A stretch of DNA of 64,000 nucleotides from Nigrospora sphaerica (Eukaryota > Ascomycota > Sordariomycetes > Amphisphaeriales > Apiosporaceae), in contig JAGVVL010000022.1 in the NCBI GenBank assembly GCA_018287875.1, positions 1,426,001 through 1,490,000 of the forward strand, read 5' to 3'. Under the pieces are notes generated by a model. That model was not told the DNA's origin. It did no database searches and saw nothing but the letters and a program-made list of their open reading frames with translations. Below, one piece after another: positions 21,771 through 34,103 of the stretch. Both the position numbers and the translations under genes were made by a program. Each line of letters opens with the position of its first letter. Position 1 is the first letter of the stretch.

Positions 21771-23868
21771 CTAGTAGACGTGGTCGAGGATGTACTGGAT
21801 CTGGTCCTGGCGGTAGTCGTCGGCGGCCAGGTAGTGCAGCTTGGTGGCGTTGGCGTCGAAGACGTAGTTCCGGGGGTTCCGGGGCTCGTACTTGGGCCAG
21901 TAGTCGCACGACTCGCCTGTGTGAGGGAGGGCAGGTTAGCCGATGATCACGGGGAGACGGCCGGTGAGTCGGGGGGAAGGGAAGAGGGGGGGTGAGGAGG
22001 AGATAAGAAACGAAAAGGAGGGGAACCGCATCCGCAGGCCCGGGATGGCACTTACCCGCGCGCTTCTTGGTCTTGTTGGGGTCGCCGGTGGCGATGAAGG
22101 CGACCCACTTGCGGCTCATGGCGTCGGCGAGGGCGGCGTAGGTGGCGGGCATGCCGGCGAAGGGGTTGCTGGCGCCGTAGCCGACGCCGTCGACGTTGTT
22201 GAAGACGAAGGCGACCTCCTGGAAGTGGGTGGCGCCGATCTGGGCCGGGATGCCGGCCACGAGCACGTTGAAGAGGTACGAGTAAACGGCGCGGCCGGCG
22301 CCCGCGTAGGACGCCGCCGTCAGCCGCCGGCCCGAGTGCTGCTGGTAGTCGCCGGCAAAGGCGGCTGCGCGCCGCCACTGCGCGCCCCACGGCGACGCCG
22401 CCGGTCGGCCCTCAAACGTGGCCGGGATGCCCTGCGCCGGGTCGTCCGGGTAGATGCCGGCGACCTTGGTCACGACGGACACGAGTTCGCCGATGAGCGA
22501 CGTCAGCAGCCCGTCGCCCAGCGTCGTGTGCACCCAGGCGTTGAACTCGTCGTCCGTGTTGATGCCCTTCTTGGCGTAGGCCGTGCCCTCGTCGAAGTTG
22601 TTGCCGAGCAGCAGGTCGACGGGGGCGAAGGAGCCGTTGCGCAGCGCCGCGGCGCCCTGGTGCGTCATGAAGTCGCCGTCGATGACGGCGCTGAGGGGCG
22701 GGAAGCCGACGCCGTCGATCTGGTTGGTCGTCGTGTTGAAGAGGGTGTTGAGCGTCTCCCACGGCAGCGCGCGCAGGCAGGCGAGGCGCTCGGCGCCCGT
22801 GTCGCCGCCGCAGTCGGTCGCCGCCACGAGGGCGTCGAAGTAGGGCTGCCAGTCGGCGGCCGAGGCGAACTGGGCCACGGGGCTGCCGCTCTCGAGGATG
22901 GCGGCCCGGAAGAGGCCCTCGTCGGCGCCGTCGTACGCCACCAGCTGCATGCCGATCGACCGCGCCCCCGCCGACTCGCCCCAGAGCGTCACCTTGTCCG
23001 GGCTGCCGCCAAAGGCCGCGATGTTGTCGCGCACCCAGTGCATCGCCAGCCGCTGGTCCCGCAGCCCGAGGTTGCCCGCCCCGGCCTCGGCCAGCTCCGA
23101 GCCGAACATGAAGCCCCAGTTGGCCACGCGGTAGTTGATGGACGTCGCGATGATGGGGTTGCCCTCCTTGACCGACTGGTCCACCACCCATGAGAGGTTG
23201 TAGCGGGGGTCCGAGGAGCCGCCGTTGACGTAGCTCTGTTGCCCCCCGTGTCAGCGCTCTGGCCCTTGTATTCATGACCTCGGAGCCCCGACGCCCAGCG
23301 ACTGGCCGTGCAGTCGGCGGGGCCAAGACTCTGTCGGCAATCGGGGCTGGGGGGGGGAAGGGGGAAGGGAGGGACTTACACCACCGTGGATCCAAATGGA
23401 AACGGGGAGGTCGGCGTTGTCGGGAATGCCGGCCGGGCGGACGACGTTGATGGTCAGGCAGTCCTCGTCGACGTGGTTGCCGGCGTTGACCGTGTCGGAG
23501 CCGTAGCCGATGCACATGGGGCCGTACTCGTTGGCGTCTAGGACCTCGGCCGAGCCGGCAAAGGGCACCGACGGCGCGAACCGGAGGTCGCCCACGGGCG
23601 GCTGGGCGTAGGGAATTCCGAGGAAGAGGTCCTGGTTGTAGTGCGCGTTGTGCAGGCCGCGGTACTGGACGTTGTCGAGCCTGGCCAGTGGCTCGCCGGC
23701 GGGCGGCCCGTGAGGCGGCGGCCGAGGACCGTGGCCCCGGACGCCCGGCGGCGGCGGGCCACCACCAGGCGGCGGCGGCGACGGCACGACGTGCGACAGA
23801 GCCGAGTCCACCAGAAGACCGCTGGCGGCGGCCAGGAGGAGGCACGGCGCCTTATAGAGGGCAGGCAT
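21771..23868 (-). CDS. secreted type-B carboxylesterase/lipase
   Basis: Three exons (23868-23380, 23235-22056, 21916-21771) with GT-AG introns of 144 and 139 bp give 604 residues. This is an alpha/beta hydrolase that cleaves carboxylic esters, with a probable signal peptide (MPALYKAPCLLLAAASGLLV...). An unusual Pro/Gly-rich spacer (about residues 30-58) precedes the family start DNVQYRGLHN. Family marks are FLGIPYAQPPVGDLRF, EDCLTINV, the oxyanion loop WIHGG, the nucleophile elbow GESAG (Ser about 251) and a His in THFQEVAFVFNN that fits the triad. Intron 1 falls right after the WIHGG loop, and intron 2 restores KKRA-GESCDYWP near the C-terminus. Natural substrate unknown; probably an extracellular scavenging enzyme. 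Confidence 0.92.
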
Positions 23869-25166
23869 CGTGGGCGGCTAGTTACAAAGGAGGGATAGGG
23901 CACCTGCTGGACGGGACACGTGGGGGTGTATCGTCCGGGCAATTCGACGGAGGAGCAAAAGAGTGACAGTCTATTGCCAGACAGGAGCTTGGCAATCAGG
24001 AGGGATCGACACTCTCGGGGCCGGCAGGCCGCCAGACTAAGTAGCCCGCGGACAGCAACATCGTGGATTTACGGGATTATGCTTAGCCGGCATCGTGTCA
24101 AGACATGGTGCTGTGTAATTTGGTAGTCATCCGACGAGACGCCAAAGGGAGGGTCCCTTTCGGCCGATGGTCCGAGACGCCAGGGGCCGACAAGTAGGAG
24201 CAGTTTAGGGGCCTTGTGGCGACGCCCGACGGTGATACGGCAGCGAGCCATCCGCTGCCTCACCGATGTAGGAGGGGCTCAGGTGGCCACCTGGGAGGGG
24301 ACCCAAGGAAGAGGGTCTTTGGGGGGGAGGGGCGGGCATTGATACCGGTATGGTCTCGATGGTACGGCAGAATGCGTCGGCAGGTACTTTCTGCAGGAAT
24401 ATCCCAAGCCTGCGTCTGGCGCCAAGCATAGCACGACGAGGAAGCGAGTCGGGCCGCTCTCGGCCCCTGCTTTGGTCATTCCCTGAAAGGGGTAACTGCC
24501 TTGAAGCAGTATGGGCCGACATTGGCCTGGCACCGGCCGGAGAAGGTCCTCAAACTAAGGGATCAGCCTAGGCTTCATGCGGGACTGCCCAGGCCGTCGT
24601 TCGGCGGAGCCATCAGCAGATCCTGCCAATGGCGGTTGCGAATGCATAGTGCGTGCATAGCCGAGATTGCTTGCCATATTGGGCTTGCTATTGGCTGGAC
24701 CCGGCCCAGACGGGGCCTCTGGCCAAATCGCCGGCTCTCATCTACCATGTTCCCGGCCAGGATCGTGCCGTAGAGCGGGGAGTTCCACGTTTGGCAGCCT
24801 GAGCCAGCCTTGGCTGCGGCCGTGGCTTTTTTGCCCGTCTTCTGGGACCGGCGCTGCAAGTTGGGAAAATGGCCCGATTTCCGCCAAGAGAATTGTCGAC
24901 TTCCTTTTCCTTGTCCCCTTCCTTCTTTCCCGCTTCTCCCGCTTCCGCCGATTTCCCGCTTGCCGAGCCTGACTTCGGGGCCGTGTCTCTCCAAGCGAGA
25001 ACCGTTGGAACTCGCTGCAGAAGTCGCTGGAGCCGCACAAGCGCAAAGTTGACGCCGGGGTGATGTAATATACATGGGTATAGTTGGGTATATCGCCGAG
25101 ACAAATGAAACACCGTATCTAAGCTTTCCTCTCTGGTCGCCCACGGAGCGTGATTATTCGTAGCTT
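23869..25166. other. intergenic, no gene seen
   Basis: Promoter side of the esterase and 3' side of the rhodopsin-domain gene. A pyrimidine-rich stretch lies at about 24900-24955. No supported frame. Confidence 0.45.
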
Positions 25167-26575
25167 TTATCGTTTGGCACTCCCGATCGAGTCCATCTCG
25201 AACGAGTCTTCCGTGCTGGGGCGCTCTCGGGCCGTGTGCTGAACCCGCACCTCCTCCGTCTTCATAATGCCTACCTCGGCCTTTCCCGCGTGCGGGCTGA
25301 TCTGGCCGCCCTCCACCGTGACATGGCCGCCTTCCATATCGATGTACTGGAGCGCTTCCTGCGAATCCTGCCAGCCTGCCATGGACAGCATGGCCGGAGG
25401 CACGCTGCGCTTGCGCTGCGTCCCGTGTATATTGGATTGTCGCCGATTCGTCTGTGATTTGTTCGTCCCCCCGTAGCGTTGCGAACGGTTCTCGAAGTAG
25501 CTTTTCTGACTGCTGCGTAATTCCCGGTAGAGCATGCGCCTGTCCGCCGGATATCAGTACATTGTCCGACAGAATAGCCGGCGAGCGGTGCTCGGTCGCC
25601 TCGGCGACAGAGATACTTACAGAACAGGCAACGAAGCGGCCATGATCGTCACCGCAGGCTCCGTCAATGTCCAGATGGTCAGGTCGACCCGGTCGTCTAG
25701 ATATTGTTAGACCAATGGATTCCGACAGTTTTCACCATTCGTCGGCTTAAACCCACAAGTGATGTCCGGGCTCGTCATGTGCTGCACCAGAACCGACTTG
25801 ACGATACCCGTGGCGCCTGCCACGACACCCATGCTCATGGCGACGGTCACGCCAATCTTTTCCCGAAGACCCATGTTCATCCCCAGAAGCATTTTCCAGG
25901 GAAGAAAGGCCAAGACGATATCCAGGATCGACGAGTAGACTGGAAAAAGGGTCAGTTTCCTGCACGAGGCCCCGGGTTGCCCACATGACTTACAGGCAGC
26001 AAACAAGTCCCACTCGTTCAACTTCTTCAGGTCCCAGCACGTGCCCGGTACATTGGAATCAAAGACCTTGGCAAGCGGGCTGCACTTGGCGAGGCCGAAG
26101 ATCCAGACCGTGTTCAGCGAGACGTTGACGGTAACGCCGATGAAGATGAGCAATGCCCGCATCCACCAGCTTGAGAAGAGTCGGTACAGCGTGACGACAA
26201 ACGAGGTTTTGCTCAAACCCGTAGCCATGATGCCAAAGGCGGCTACCACGATAGTCTCCATTTTGATTTCCTTTTTGTTTTCGTTGCTGATGGTGTTGAA
26301 GTGGCGGCCGAAGCCGAGAGCGGTGATATGGGTGTTGATGGCCACGGAAATCACCAGAGTAATCTGGATGGACGACAGGTCAGTTTGACGAGTGGCAGGA
26401 TGCCCGACACAGGACTGCGACTCACCCAAGCCATGACCATCAGATGGTCATCCCACCACAGACCCGTACCCCGTCTCTTCTTGCAGTAGATGCGCAGGAC
26501 CAGGAATACCCCGGCTATGCTGGTGAGTGACCATAGCACTGCCGTCATGTACGGGCCTTTGTCGTCGTTGTCCAT
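25167..26575 (-). CDS. rhodopsin-domain integral membrane protein (SAT4/PTH11-like family)
   Basis: Five exons (26575-26426, 26363-25994, 25939-25757, 25696-25621, 25539-25167) with introns of 54-81 bp give 383 residues; every junction keeps frame. The family is large in Pezizomycotina, with seven TM helices and a cytosolic tail. Visible marks are WWDDHLMVMAW after TM1-2, ALGFGRH, the TSFVVTLYRLF helix, a GTCWDL cysteine, FLPWKMLLGMNMGLREK, and DRVDLTIWTLTEPAVTIMAA. The last exon encodes a hydrophilic tail of about 120 residues. No CFEM domain is present, so it is not a classical Pth11 receptor; ligand and role are unknown. A longer frame upstream of 26575 has no other ATG. Confidence 0.88.
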
Positions 26576-29163
26576 GACTCCTGCGGCTCCAGCTGGTGAG
26601 GGGGGCAGCAACAGAATCCACGGCACATGGATACACGCAGTGAGGCAAGGATCGACGGCGACGACAACGTGCGGGACGTGGGGTGGTTCAAATGCCAGAA
26701 GGCCCAAGGCAGAAACAGACAAACGAGCAAAGGCAGCCGGAATCCGAAGCTGGGACCATGACGCACGATTCTAATAAGGACCCGGGCGACTGCATTGCCG
26801 AGGGCAAGGAGGGCGCCCCTCCATCATCAGTGCGGACGGGATGGAGGGCGGGGTCACTCTCGCCTATTGCTAGGGCCAGTCCACTGCCTAGTGCGCCCGA
26901 ACGCCCAGCCGGGGCAGGCGTGTTTCGGCTTGATCGTCCCCTGGGGGCGAGATGGGCAGGGCGGACATCGACGGGCACAGGCAGTGCGCGCGCGTGCGGG
27001 CGGCGTTCGCAGGGCCAGTTGAACACGCTGCAGTATTGCCATTAGCCCAAGCAACCGGCTATCGGTGGCTGACGCTCTTGCACCTACCCGAAGAGGGTTG
27101 TGATCGACTGCACTCGAGTCACGAACAGGTCCGCCGCTCTCGCACAACATGCTGTCCCCAGTTAATCTGGTACTACTGCCGAGTGCTCCGAGACCAGTCG
27201 CGGGCGTGGGTGCTCGTCGTGCCGTCGTGCTACTCGGTGCTGCTTCATCCCATCTCGCTAAGGGGCAGAGCTCCTGGCAGGCAGGCCGATGCAATGCCTG
27301 CCAGATCCTGCACGTCAAACCATGGTCTGATGGTATGGGTAGGTGATTAGCAGACCAGCACGATGGTACCTTCTGCTTGCCGCATGACCCTAAGCTTCCC
27401 ATCACACGATTCCCAGGGCCCAATAGAGTATGGCGGCTCCCCCGAGGCCCCCGGCCGTGATGGCGGCCTGGCTTGCTACGTAACAAGTGGCACGTTGTGC
27501 TGGCTGGTTGATGCGGAGGGACGCTAACTCGGAAGGCGTTTAGTGTTCGGCGACATCGTCTTTAGCAGGCAGGCCGAGTGGAGGGTAGCCCACAACCCGA
27601 CGTTCATCAGCCTTACTGCTCTCGCGCATTGGTCAGAATGGCCTTGGACGATTCAGGGATCCCCGGCCCGGTCGACGGTCTGGAACGTAGGGCTTGGCGC
27701 TGCGGCTGAGTGGTCAACACGAGATGAATAACTGTGAGGAGCGGGCCCGGGCCAGCAAACAGGCCCGATGCGGGACGCGGAATTTTTCTCAGGAGAACAG
27801 ACCTTGGGCGACACAACTCGGCATCTTCCAGAAAAACGGGGGAAAAGGGGGAAGGGGAGGGGAGGAGGAGAAGCCGCTCGAATAGCGGGGCCGCGGGCTA
27901 AGGGGGGATGAGTCCGTCCGGCCTCCATTTCTTGCGCTCCAGCTCTTGCGGCTGTTCACATGCCGCCCCATGAGCCTGCAAACTGCCCGCTCCGTCGTCT
28001 TCAAGAGGCTCCTCAAGGCGCCCCGACGTCGAGTAGCGCAGCGTCCGTTCTTTGCCCGTTCACCGTCCGTACGCGGGCCTGCACCATGTAGAAACATACC
28101 CGAGACGAATTACCCGCAAGCATAAGGAGCTTGCACCAGGGCCAATTTCCACACCTGCCATCACCACGGTTGGCTGCCGCAAACCTTAAAGAGATTATGG
28201 CCATCCAGGCACCACAGGACCCTGATGAGGGCGGAACTCGTTTCCAGATGCAGCATGGCTTGCGACCGACCCGGCAGGCCGTATGCTAATAGGTTCGTAT
28301 TGCTCGCTAGCTCTGCCTGTCCGAACGGATAGTGGTACAGCTGTAGTCTGTCGAAACGTCGTGTGCCGTATGCCCTCGCCGGAACAATTCTGGCCGGCAA
28401 TAGCGAGCCACGGTGTGTGGCAGGTGAGAGGCTTCGCGGGTTAGTGGGAAGCTAGCTAGTCGTTGCGGGGAACGGCAGGTGGTGTTCAGTTCCCGGCGTC
28501 AGGGGGCAGGGAACAGTCCCATTCGTCCATGTGCTTGGTCAGTCCTGAAGGGCGCTGGAAGCGTGAGAGGTGCTGCGGATATCTTCGCGGCCCGTCATTT
28601 CCCTCTCGTTGGTTCCTCGTCTGATTTTGCAGCCGACGAATTGATGAAGGGGGTTGGGAGATACTGGGTCTTGACCCGTCGGACTCTGGCCCCGCCAGCC
28701 CGCCCTAATAAGGCTTCTGCAACATGGCGAGGGCCTTGAATGGGGTCGCGGCCCTCCCTCGTACGACTGGGTTGGCCTATTGTGTATTCTGCCCAGTAGC
28801 CCTGGCCTGTCATAGCTAGGGCACCCGGAGAGTATCCGGATCAGCGTGTTAGCAGGGCGGGCGACCAACCCCAGACTGCCCAGCGAGGCCGAACAGATGG
28901 CAGCCGGGGCCACTGAGCCTTGTCAGGCGGAACGCCGAGATACGAAAGCCGTCGCACGTAACAAGTGGTTGCAGGCTTGCAGGGTACGGAGATGGGCCAA
29001 GCACGTGACAGCTCGTGGCAAGCTACGAGGAAGCGCCGCGCAGAGGCCAGAGGCCTGGCGACGGGAGGCGCCAAGATGGACAATGCACCATGGCGAGCTG
29101 GGCAACATGATCTGCGATCGATCCAGAACTGCAAGGACGCCATGAAAGCTCCTGCCGCCCACG

Positions 29164-29272
29164 TTGATCTCGGTTCGCCAGAGAATCAGGGGCCTATGTG
29201 CTGGCGAAGATGTGAGCCTGCAGTTTGTGGCTGCCGGGCATCGCGACGTCCCCGCCGGCGAACCGAGATGAA
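29164..29272. repeat. spaced inverted repeat (16-bp arms)
   Basis: TTGATCTCGGTTCGCC at 29164-29179 is matched by the reverse complement at 29257-29272 with one mismatch (13 bases perfect). The arms are 77 bp apart. It could be a hairpin or the remains of a small inverted-repeat element. Confidence 0.6.
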
Positions 29273-29602
29273 GCGATGTGAGGCTGAGACTGGCGCGAGC
29301 CTGGGTGGTGGTAGCTATTTGCGGGGAGGTCCTTTCCGTGCCGGAGGGCGTTGTTGGCCTTGTTGTACTTGCCAGCGGCTGAGACGGCAATAAATCGCAC
29401 TCGGATTTTCGGCCGGTCGCGTTCCCTTTCTCATCAGGATGGTATGGTTTCTTGTGGGAAGCTGGTAGCAAAAGCCGCTAAAGAAAGGAAGCGACTGGCG
29501 CCATCTGCCCTTCATTAGGTTGTGATCCATCCCGTCCTCGCCAATGGACCGCAATCCATTGCGCCTTCACAAAATCTGCAATGGAAATAAGTAGACCAGG
29601 AA

Positions 29603-29644
29603 GTACCATGGATCCCGAAGAGGTGTACCATGGATCCCGAAGAG
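29603..29644 (+). repeat. 22-bp tandem duplication
   Basis: The 20-mer GTACCATGGATCCCGAAGAG occurs at 29603-29622 and again at 29625-29644, separated by GT. This is a recent-looking local duplication outside any gene. Confidence 0.85.
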
Positions 29645-32188
29645 TTGCTGACCTCTGTACTCGAATAGTGGACAAGTATTAAGTACTCGGAATGATTGAG
29701 TCTTCATGCAGCTGCCACGATTTGTGCACTTGCCGCCCTTTGTGCACTGCACACGTGGAAGGCGCAATCGTCCAATTGGTCCCAGACGGCGTGTCTAGTC
29801 TCGATTCACCAAATCCACCATGGCTAGAACGACCCTCGCGCTAATTGCATCCGTTCATCGTAAATAGATCCCATCCGGGATCTCATCTTTCCGGTCGCTG
29901 CCGAACCAATAATCGACTGGGAGAAAGTACCTGCTAATAAGATAGTAAAGCAGACAGCGCCACCCGATAGCCGCGGCGCTCCGGCCTTCCCCCCTCGGGC
30001 TTGACGCTCGCTTACCATCTCGCGATCGCTTCCCACCTTTTCAGACGCCGTCGATCCCAGCATGGTCTAAGTCGGGCCCTCGGTTCACCGCCGTCGTATC
30101 CCCTTACTTCCTTATGTCGGATAAAAACCTCCATCCCGGCTCTACGTATAAGCTATAGCGTCTTCGATGAATTGGGTACTTTACCCCACGCTATGTTATC
30201 GGTCTTGCGCCGGTCCGGCCGTCCCTGTCTCGATCCACGGGATGCTAGGTCCACCAGAAATCCCGACTCTCCAGTTCACCCACTGTCCAGCCATCGCCCA
30301 CACCCAATGTGGTATTCAGTTCGTCGGGGAACCGCCCGCCCCCTACATAGTAAAGACCCCGACGGGCCCACACGCAAAGAAGAATCCAGTCGACTAAAAA
30401 AAGCTGCGGTAACCCGCCTTACCAGAGAGTAGCGGCCGCCACCATCGCCGCCATCCCGACGCCTCCTGGATTCCACTACGCTGCGAAGCTAGACCAAGCG
30501 GACTGCTCGGAAAGCGTCGCGTAAAATTCCTACTACCCCGGTAGTGTTCTATTACCATTTTCTGCTGCTTCGCCTACCCATCCTTCATAAACCTGATCGA
30601 GCTGTGCGTGCAAAACGGTCCTCCATAATAGGGGACGGTTCTCCGGCTATGCTTGCCGAAAGGCTCTCTTGGTCATACCGGGAGCGTCGCACCGAGAACC
30701 CCAAGCCCCAAGCATAACCCGCTAGCCTCAGCTTCGATTTATGCTGGTCTGAAACGCGACCGGCTATTACGTATCGACAACTCTGGGGTGCGGGCCGTGA
30801 GAAGAAGTACTTTTTTAGTTTTTTGGAATTTTGCGAAGAGGGCTTGGCGATGGCGACGGCGATGAAGTGATTGGGCATTTTTACGAGCACTCTGTACTTA
30901 CTACCATAGGATGGTCGCGCATGACAACAAATTCTCACGATAGATATATGTAGGCCCACTGATGGTTGATGGCGGAATTTGTATCCATGTAAAGAATCTG
31001 TTGCTAGTCACGAGGGATTTCCCTGCCGGACAGCAGTAACAGAATGAAAATCAAAAACTCTTTTAAACAATTGAGGCAAGTCCTCCTATGTATGATGCCT
31101 TCGAAATTACTTCTATTCCCACTCCGCACTATCACATGCTATTTGGAATCAACCACCCCTTTCCCGATACAAACAAACCATGCTGGTAGAGGCGAGCAAT
31201 AGACCATTCTCCGTTTGCCCAACATGTTCTTGCTCTGCAATTGGTGCCGCCAGCCGCCCTGGAACTGTGCGTCGTTAGGTAATTCTGTAGCCTATCTTCC
31301 TCCCTGCTCGAGGTGGCTCAACAGCCCGTGGCACAAGAACGGTATCGCGGTGAACATATCTGGGGAAAAGAGGCTGCTGTACTCGTTTGAAGGCAAGATT
31401 ATTTGCCTCAGTACTGATTTTCTTGTCTTTCTTTTAACTTGGTATCGTCTACCACGACGACAAGCAGATGCAATTTCTTTGCATAATTATCTTTACCTCA
31501 CCACTCTGATATCTCAAGCTGTTACCAGAACCTTGGGCCAGATCGATGATAACACTGTAGTGCATCGACAAATATTTGGCCAGGAAATCAATTCGTTTCA
31601 GACGTTGATGGCCACTCCCTGGTATTACCTTTCTTTACCAACGGAAATGCCGTATTAATGCCTTCATACGTAGTCAAATGTGATTCCACACCTATGCAGA
31701 ATGATACTCTGAAAGGGCAAACAAAGGGATCCCGACCTTAGTGCAACTAAGCGATCGGGCGCGGTATCTTCCCCGGGCTTATCATCTGCTGCGCAGACGA
31801 GGGATTCAAGGTGTATGCATTACAGTAATTGACAGGGTCTCACGGGCCCTCAAACGGATTCTATATCCCTCAGTTGAGTAGGCCTTGCCGTTGCAATCGA
31901 ATAAATGCAGATTTTAATACATTGCAAGATGATACTTGCTCATAGGCTCTTGATATATGAACCTTGACGAAGTCTCGCAGATGCTCGGTTAGCCTCTCGA
32001 TGTGGGAGGAGCCGGGGTGAGGCCTTCGGGCTTCCGAAGAGGTGCGAGTAAGACAGAGAAAGGGAAATGGTAGGAATGGAAAGACTGAAATATGAAGGAG
32101 GTGAGGACACGGGAGAACGAGAGGACATCCAAGGACCACTGGATTATCTATCAGACCGTATACCACAGGGTGGAGACAAGTCCTATTA

Positions 32189-32631
32189 CTACTTCGCACC
32201 TTGAGTCCGTCCCCCCCCAATACCTATCTCTGCTGAAACTGACCACTGGTCAGCCTGGTTTGAGTTGTATGAGATTGGGATGTTGTCAGGAACTTTTGCT
32301 TCGATGATCCGAAAACCAACGTTTGCCGTTATCGAAGCTGCCAGATAGTCGTTAAACTTTTTTTGAACATCGATAAAGATTTGAGAGCCACGCCTTAAGC
32401 CGTTCAATCTAATGTTAGAAAACCAAAAGAACGACTTGATGGGTCTTCGGAAGCTGATTTTATCGTAGTCGGGCCTCAGCAGGTGCTCCCAAGTCGTGAA
32501 GGACTCAGGTGCTGTGCCAAGTGAGAGGGTGGGGCCAGACGCGTTAACCCACTGGAGAAGGAATAAATCTCTCCCTAAGGGGCGCGTGAAGCGGAGAAGG
32601 GCATGCCCCTCAGGTTCTATACTTATAAGGC
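32189..32631 (-). pseudogene. 3' part of HET-domain gene, separated by LINE insertion
   Basis: A minus frame runs from the left target-site duplication to a stop at 32189. The part from 32617 down gives 142 residues plus stop. It starts with CLISIEPEGHALLRF, and with one copy of the duplication removed it continues in the same frame from the HET gene half at 37478-38836, which ends NVRLMS. Joined, the gene would be about 595 residues, a normal size for this family. The C-terminal part has no known domain, as is usual for HET proteins. It has no promoter or start of its own and is unlikely to be translated alone. Confidence 0.8.
32618..32631. repeat. left target-site duplication of the LINE
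   Basis: TATACTTATAAGGC, matched by TATACTCATAAGGC at 37478-37491, with one C-to-T difference in a CA context. The outermost bases could partly belong to the element tail, so the secure length is 11-14 bp. Confidence 0.8.
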
Positions 32632-32744
32632 ACGGAATAAAAACTTTTTGAAACCGACCCCACACAGCGATAACTTCACAACCACGACTCTATAAGCTAC
32701 TGGATAGCCCGGAAACCGTTCCTAGGGCTCCATTTAGCCTAGAA

Positions 32745-34103
32745 ATGGTCGATTCACCACCCTCGAGGCAAAGCGCGGGTGGCGGGAGCCGCCATAGTCC
32801 CGCCCCACACCCCGAGCCGTCACCTCCGGACTCAAGAACACCATCGCCAAGCAGCAACACGGCACCCGGACGCAGTCCAGAAGCCATTCGCAGCACCGTA
32901 AACTGCCTCAGACGCTTCTTAACTGGTGATTCCGACGTTGCGACCCTGGTCGCAGCCGTACAAGCCGCCATCCCGGTCTTAGAGGCGGCAGCTAAGGAAC
33001 CAGATAGCTAGACTAGCATCGAGAGACGTATCGATGCCATCGAGAACACGCTTCAGGCTATCCATAAGGATATTAAGGCCCCTAAGATATACGCTGCTGC
33101 TACCACCACTATAACCGCCGCTCCCTTACCTAGAGCCCCTCAGATAGCTAAGGCGCTTCCTCCCTGTTAGGAACGAGAGATCACCGTTAAGGCCACAGAG
33201 ATAGAAGGACGCACCTACGTAGAGATCGTTCGCAAGGTTAACGCCGCCGCAGGGAGAGAGGCAGCAGTAGCAGCACGCAAGCTCCCTAGCGGAGACTACG
33301 CCATCATATGCAAGACAGCAGCGGAAAAACAAGCCCTAGAAGCCGACCTAGACTGGACTACCGAGGCCTTCGGAGAGAATGCCTCCATCTAGAAGAGAAA
33401 GATCCTAGTAGTGGCCTACGGTATTAACAAGGAAGCTATAGAGGTGAGCCAGGGGCAGCTAGGAGCCCAACTCCGAAACCAGCCTGGCGGCCCCATCGAT
33501 GTCCTAGAAGCGAAGCTCCCTTGCAACGCTAAGACGTCGTCTAGGAAGGTCACAACTCTATATATCGCAGTCGCCATGGTCCAATAAGCAGAACAACTAT
33601 GCCGAGACGGCCTCATCTGGCAGTATGGCTATTATCCATACGAGCCTTTCGCTGAAGGAGCGCAGCTTAAGCAGTGTTACCGCTGCTATCGATATGGACA
33701 CATTGCCCGAGTCTGCCGCTATGCACGACGATGCGGGCTCTGCTCCTCGACTAAGCACGAGGAAAAAGAATGCCCGGAAAAGGAGAACCAGAGCCGATAT
33801 TGCTGTCCAGCATGCTAAGGACCACACACTGCGTGGTCTAAAGAGTGTCCAGTCCGCTAGGAGCAGGTCCAGATCGCTAAGGCTGCTTATATCACGAGAC
33901 CGAAGGGATTCGCACTGCCCTCACATGAACCCCCTAAGCCAACAGCCGAGGACTGGCAGACAGTACAGCCGCGGAAGCGTCGAGCAACCAGCTACCGCAC
34001 TAGAAGCACTAGCAGAGCCCGTAGCAGAGCCCACGAAGAGACAGACGACATGGACATCGAAACGCCGGAGTTAACACTAAACAGCATCCACGCTCGACTA
34101 TAA
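32745..34103 (+). pseudogene. LINE ORF1 (gag-like, CCHC zinc knuckles), six in-frame stops
   Basis: From ATG 32745 to the stop at 34101-34103 one frame of about 452 codons holds stops at 33009, 33168, 33390, 33585, 33816 and 33858. The N-terminal part is Pro/Ser-rich. A zinc knuckle (C-x2-C-x4-H-x4-C: CYRCYRYGHIARVC) starts at 33674, followed by further Cys pairs. The frame is kept through all six stops, so only point changes have occurred. The tail is basic and ends with acidic residues. Confidence 0.85.

Larger units (their letters stand above)
26576..32188. other. 5.6 kb gene-poor region
   Basis: No recognisable gene on either strand. It holds a spaced inverted repeat (29164-29272), a 22-bp tandem duplication (29603-29644) and, from about 30 kb on, a rise in AT content. 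A plus-strand frame from the ATG at 31224 to 31658 (144 residues) is ATG-started but has no features I recognise; it is listed here rather than called. Confidence 0.45.

Noticed and set aside
21943..23193. 416-codon plus-strand frame over the esterase
   Set aside because: Antisense shadow of exon 2 of the esterase, rich in Val/Gly/Asp as expected from GC-biased reverse reading.
22412..23845. Long Arg/Pro-rich frame on the same strand as the esterase
   Set aside because: Off-frame shadow of the carboxylesterase; it ignores the introns and has no domain.
27690..27760. tRNA-like D-arm words (GGCTGAGTGGTCAA)
   Set aside because: No matching anticodon stem, T arm or acceptor stem follows.
31224..31658. 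144-residue ATG frame in the gene desert
   Set aside because: No motif, no neighbouring exon and AT-rich surroundings; not enough to call a gene.
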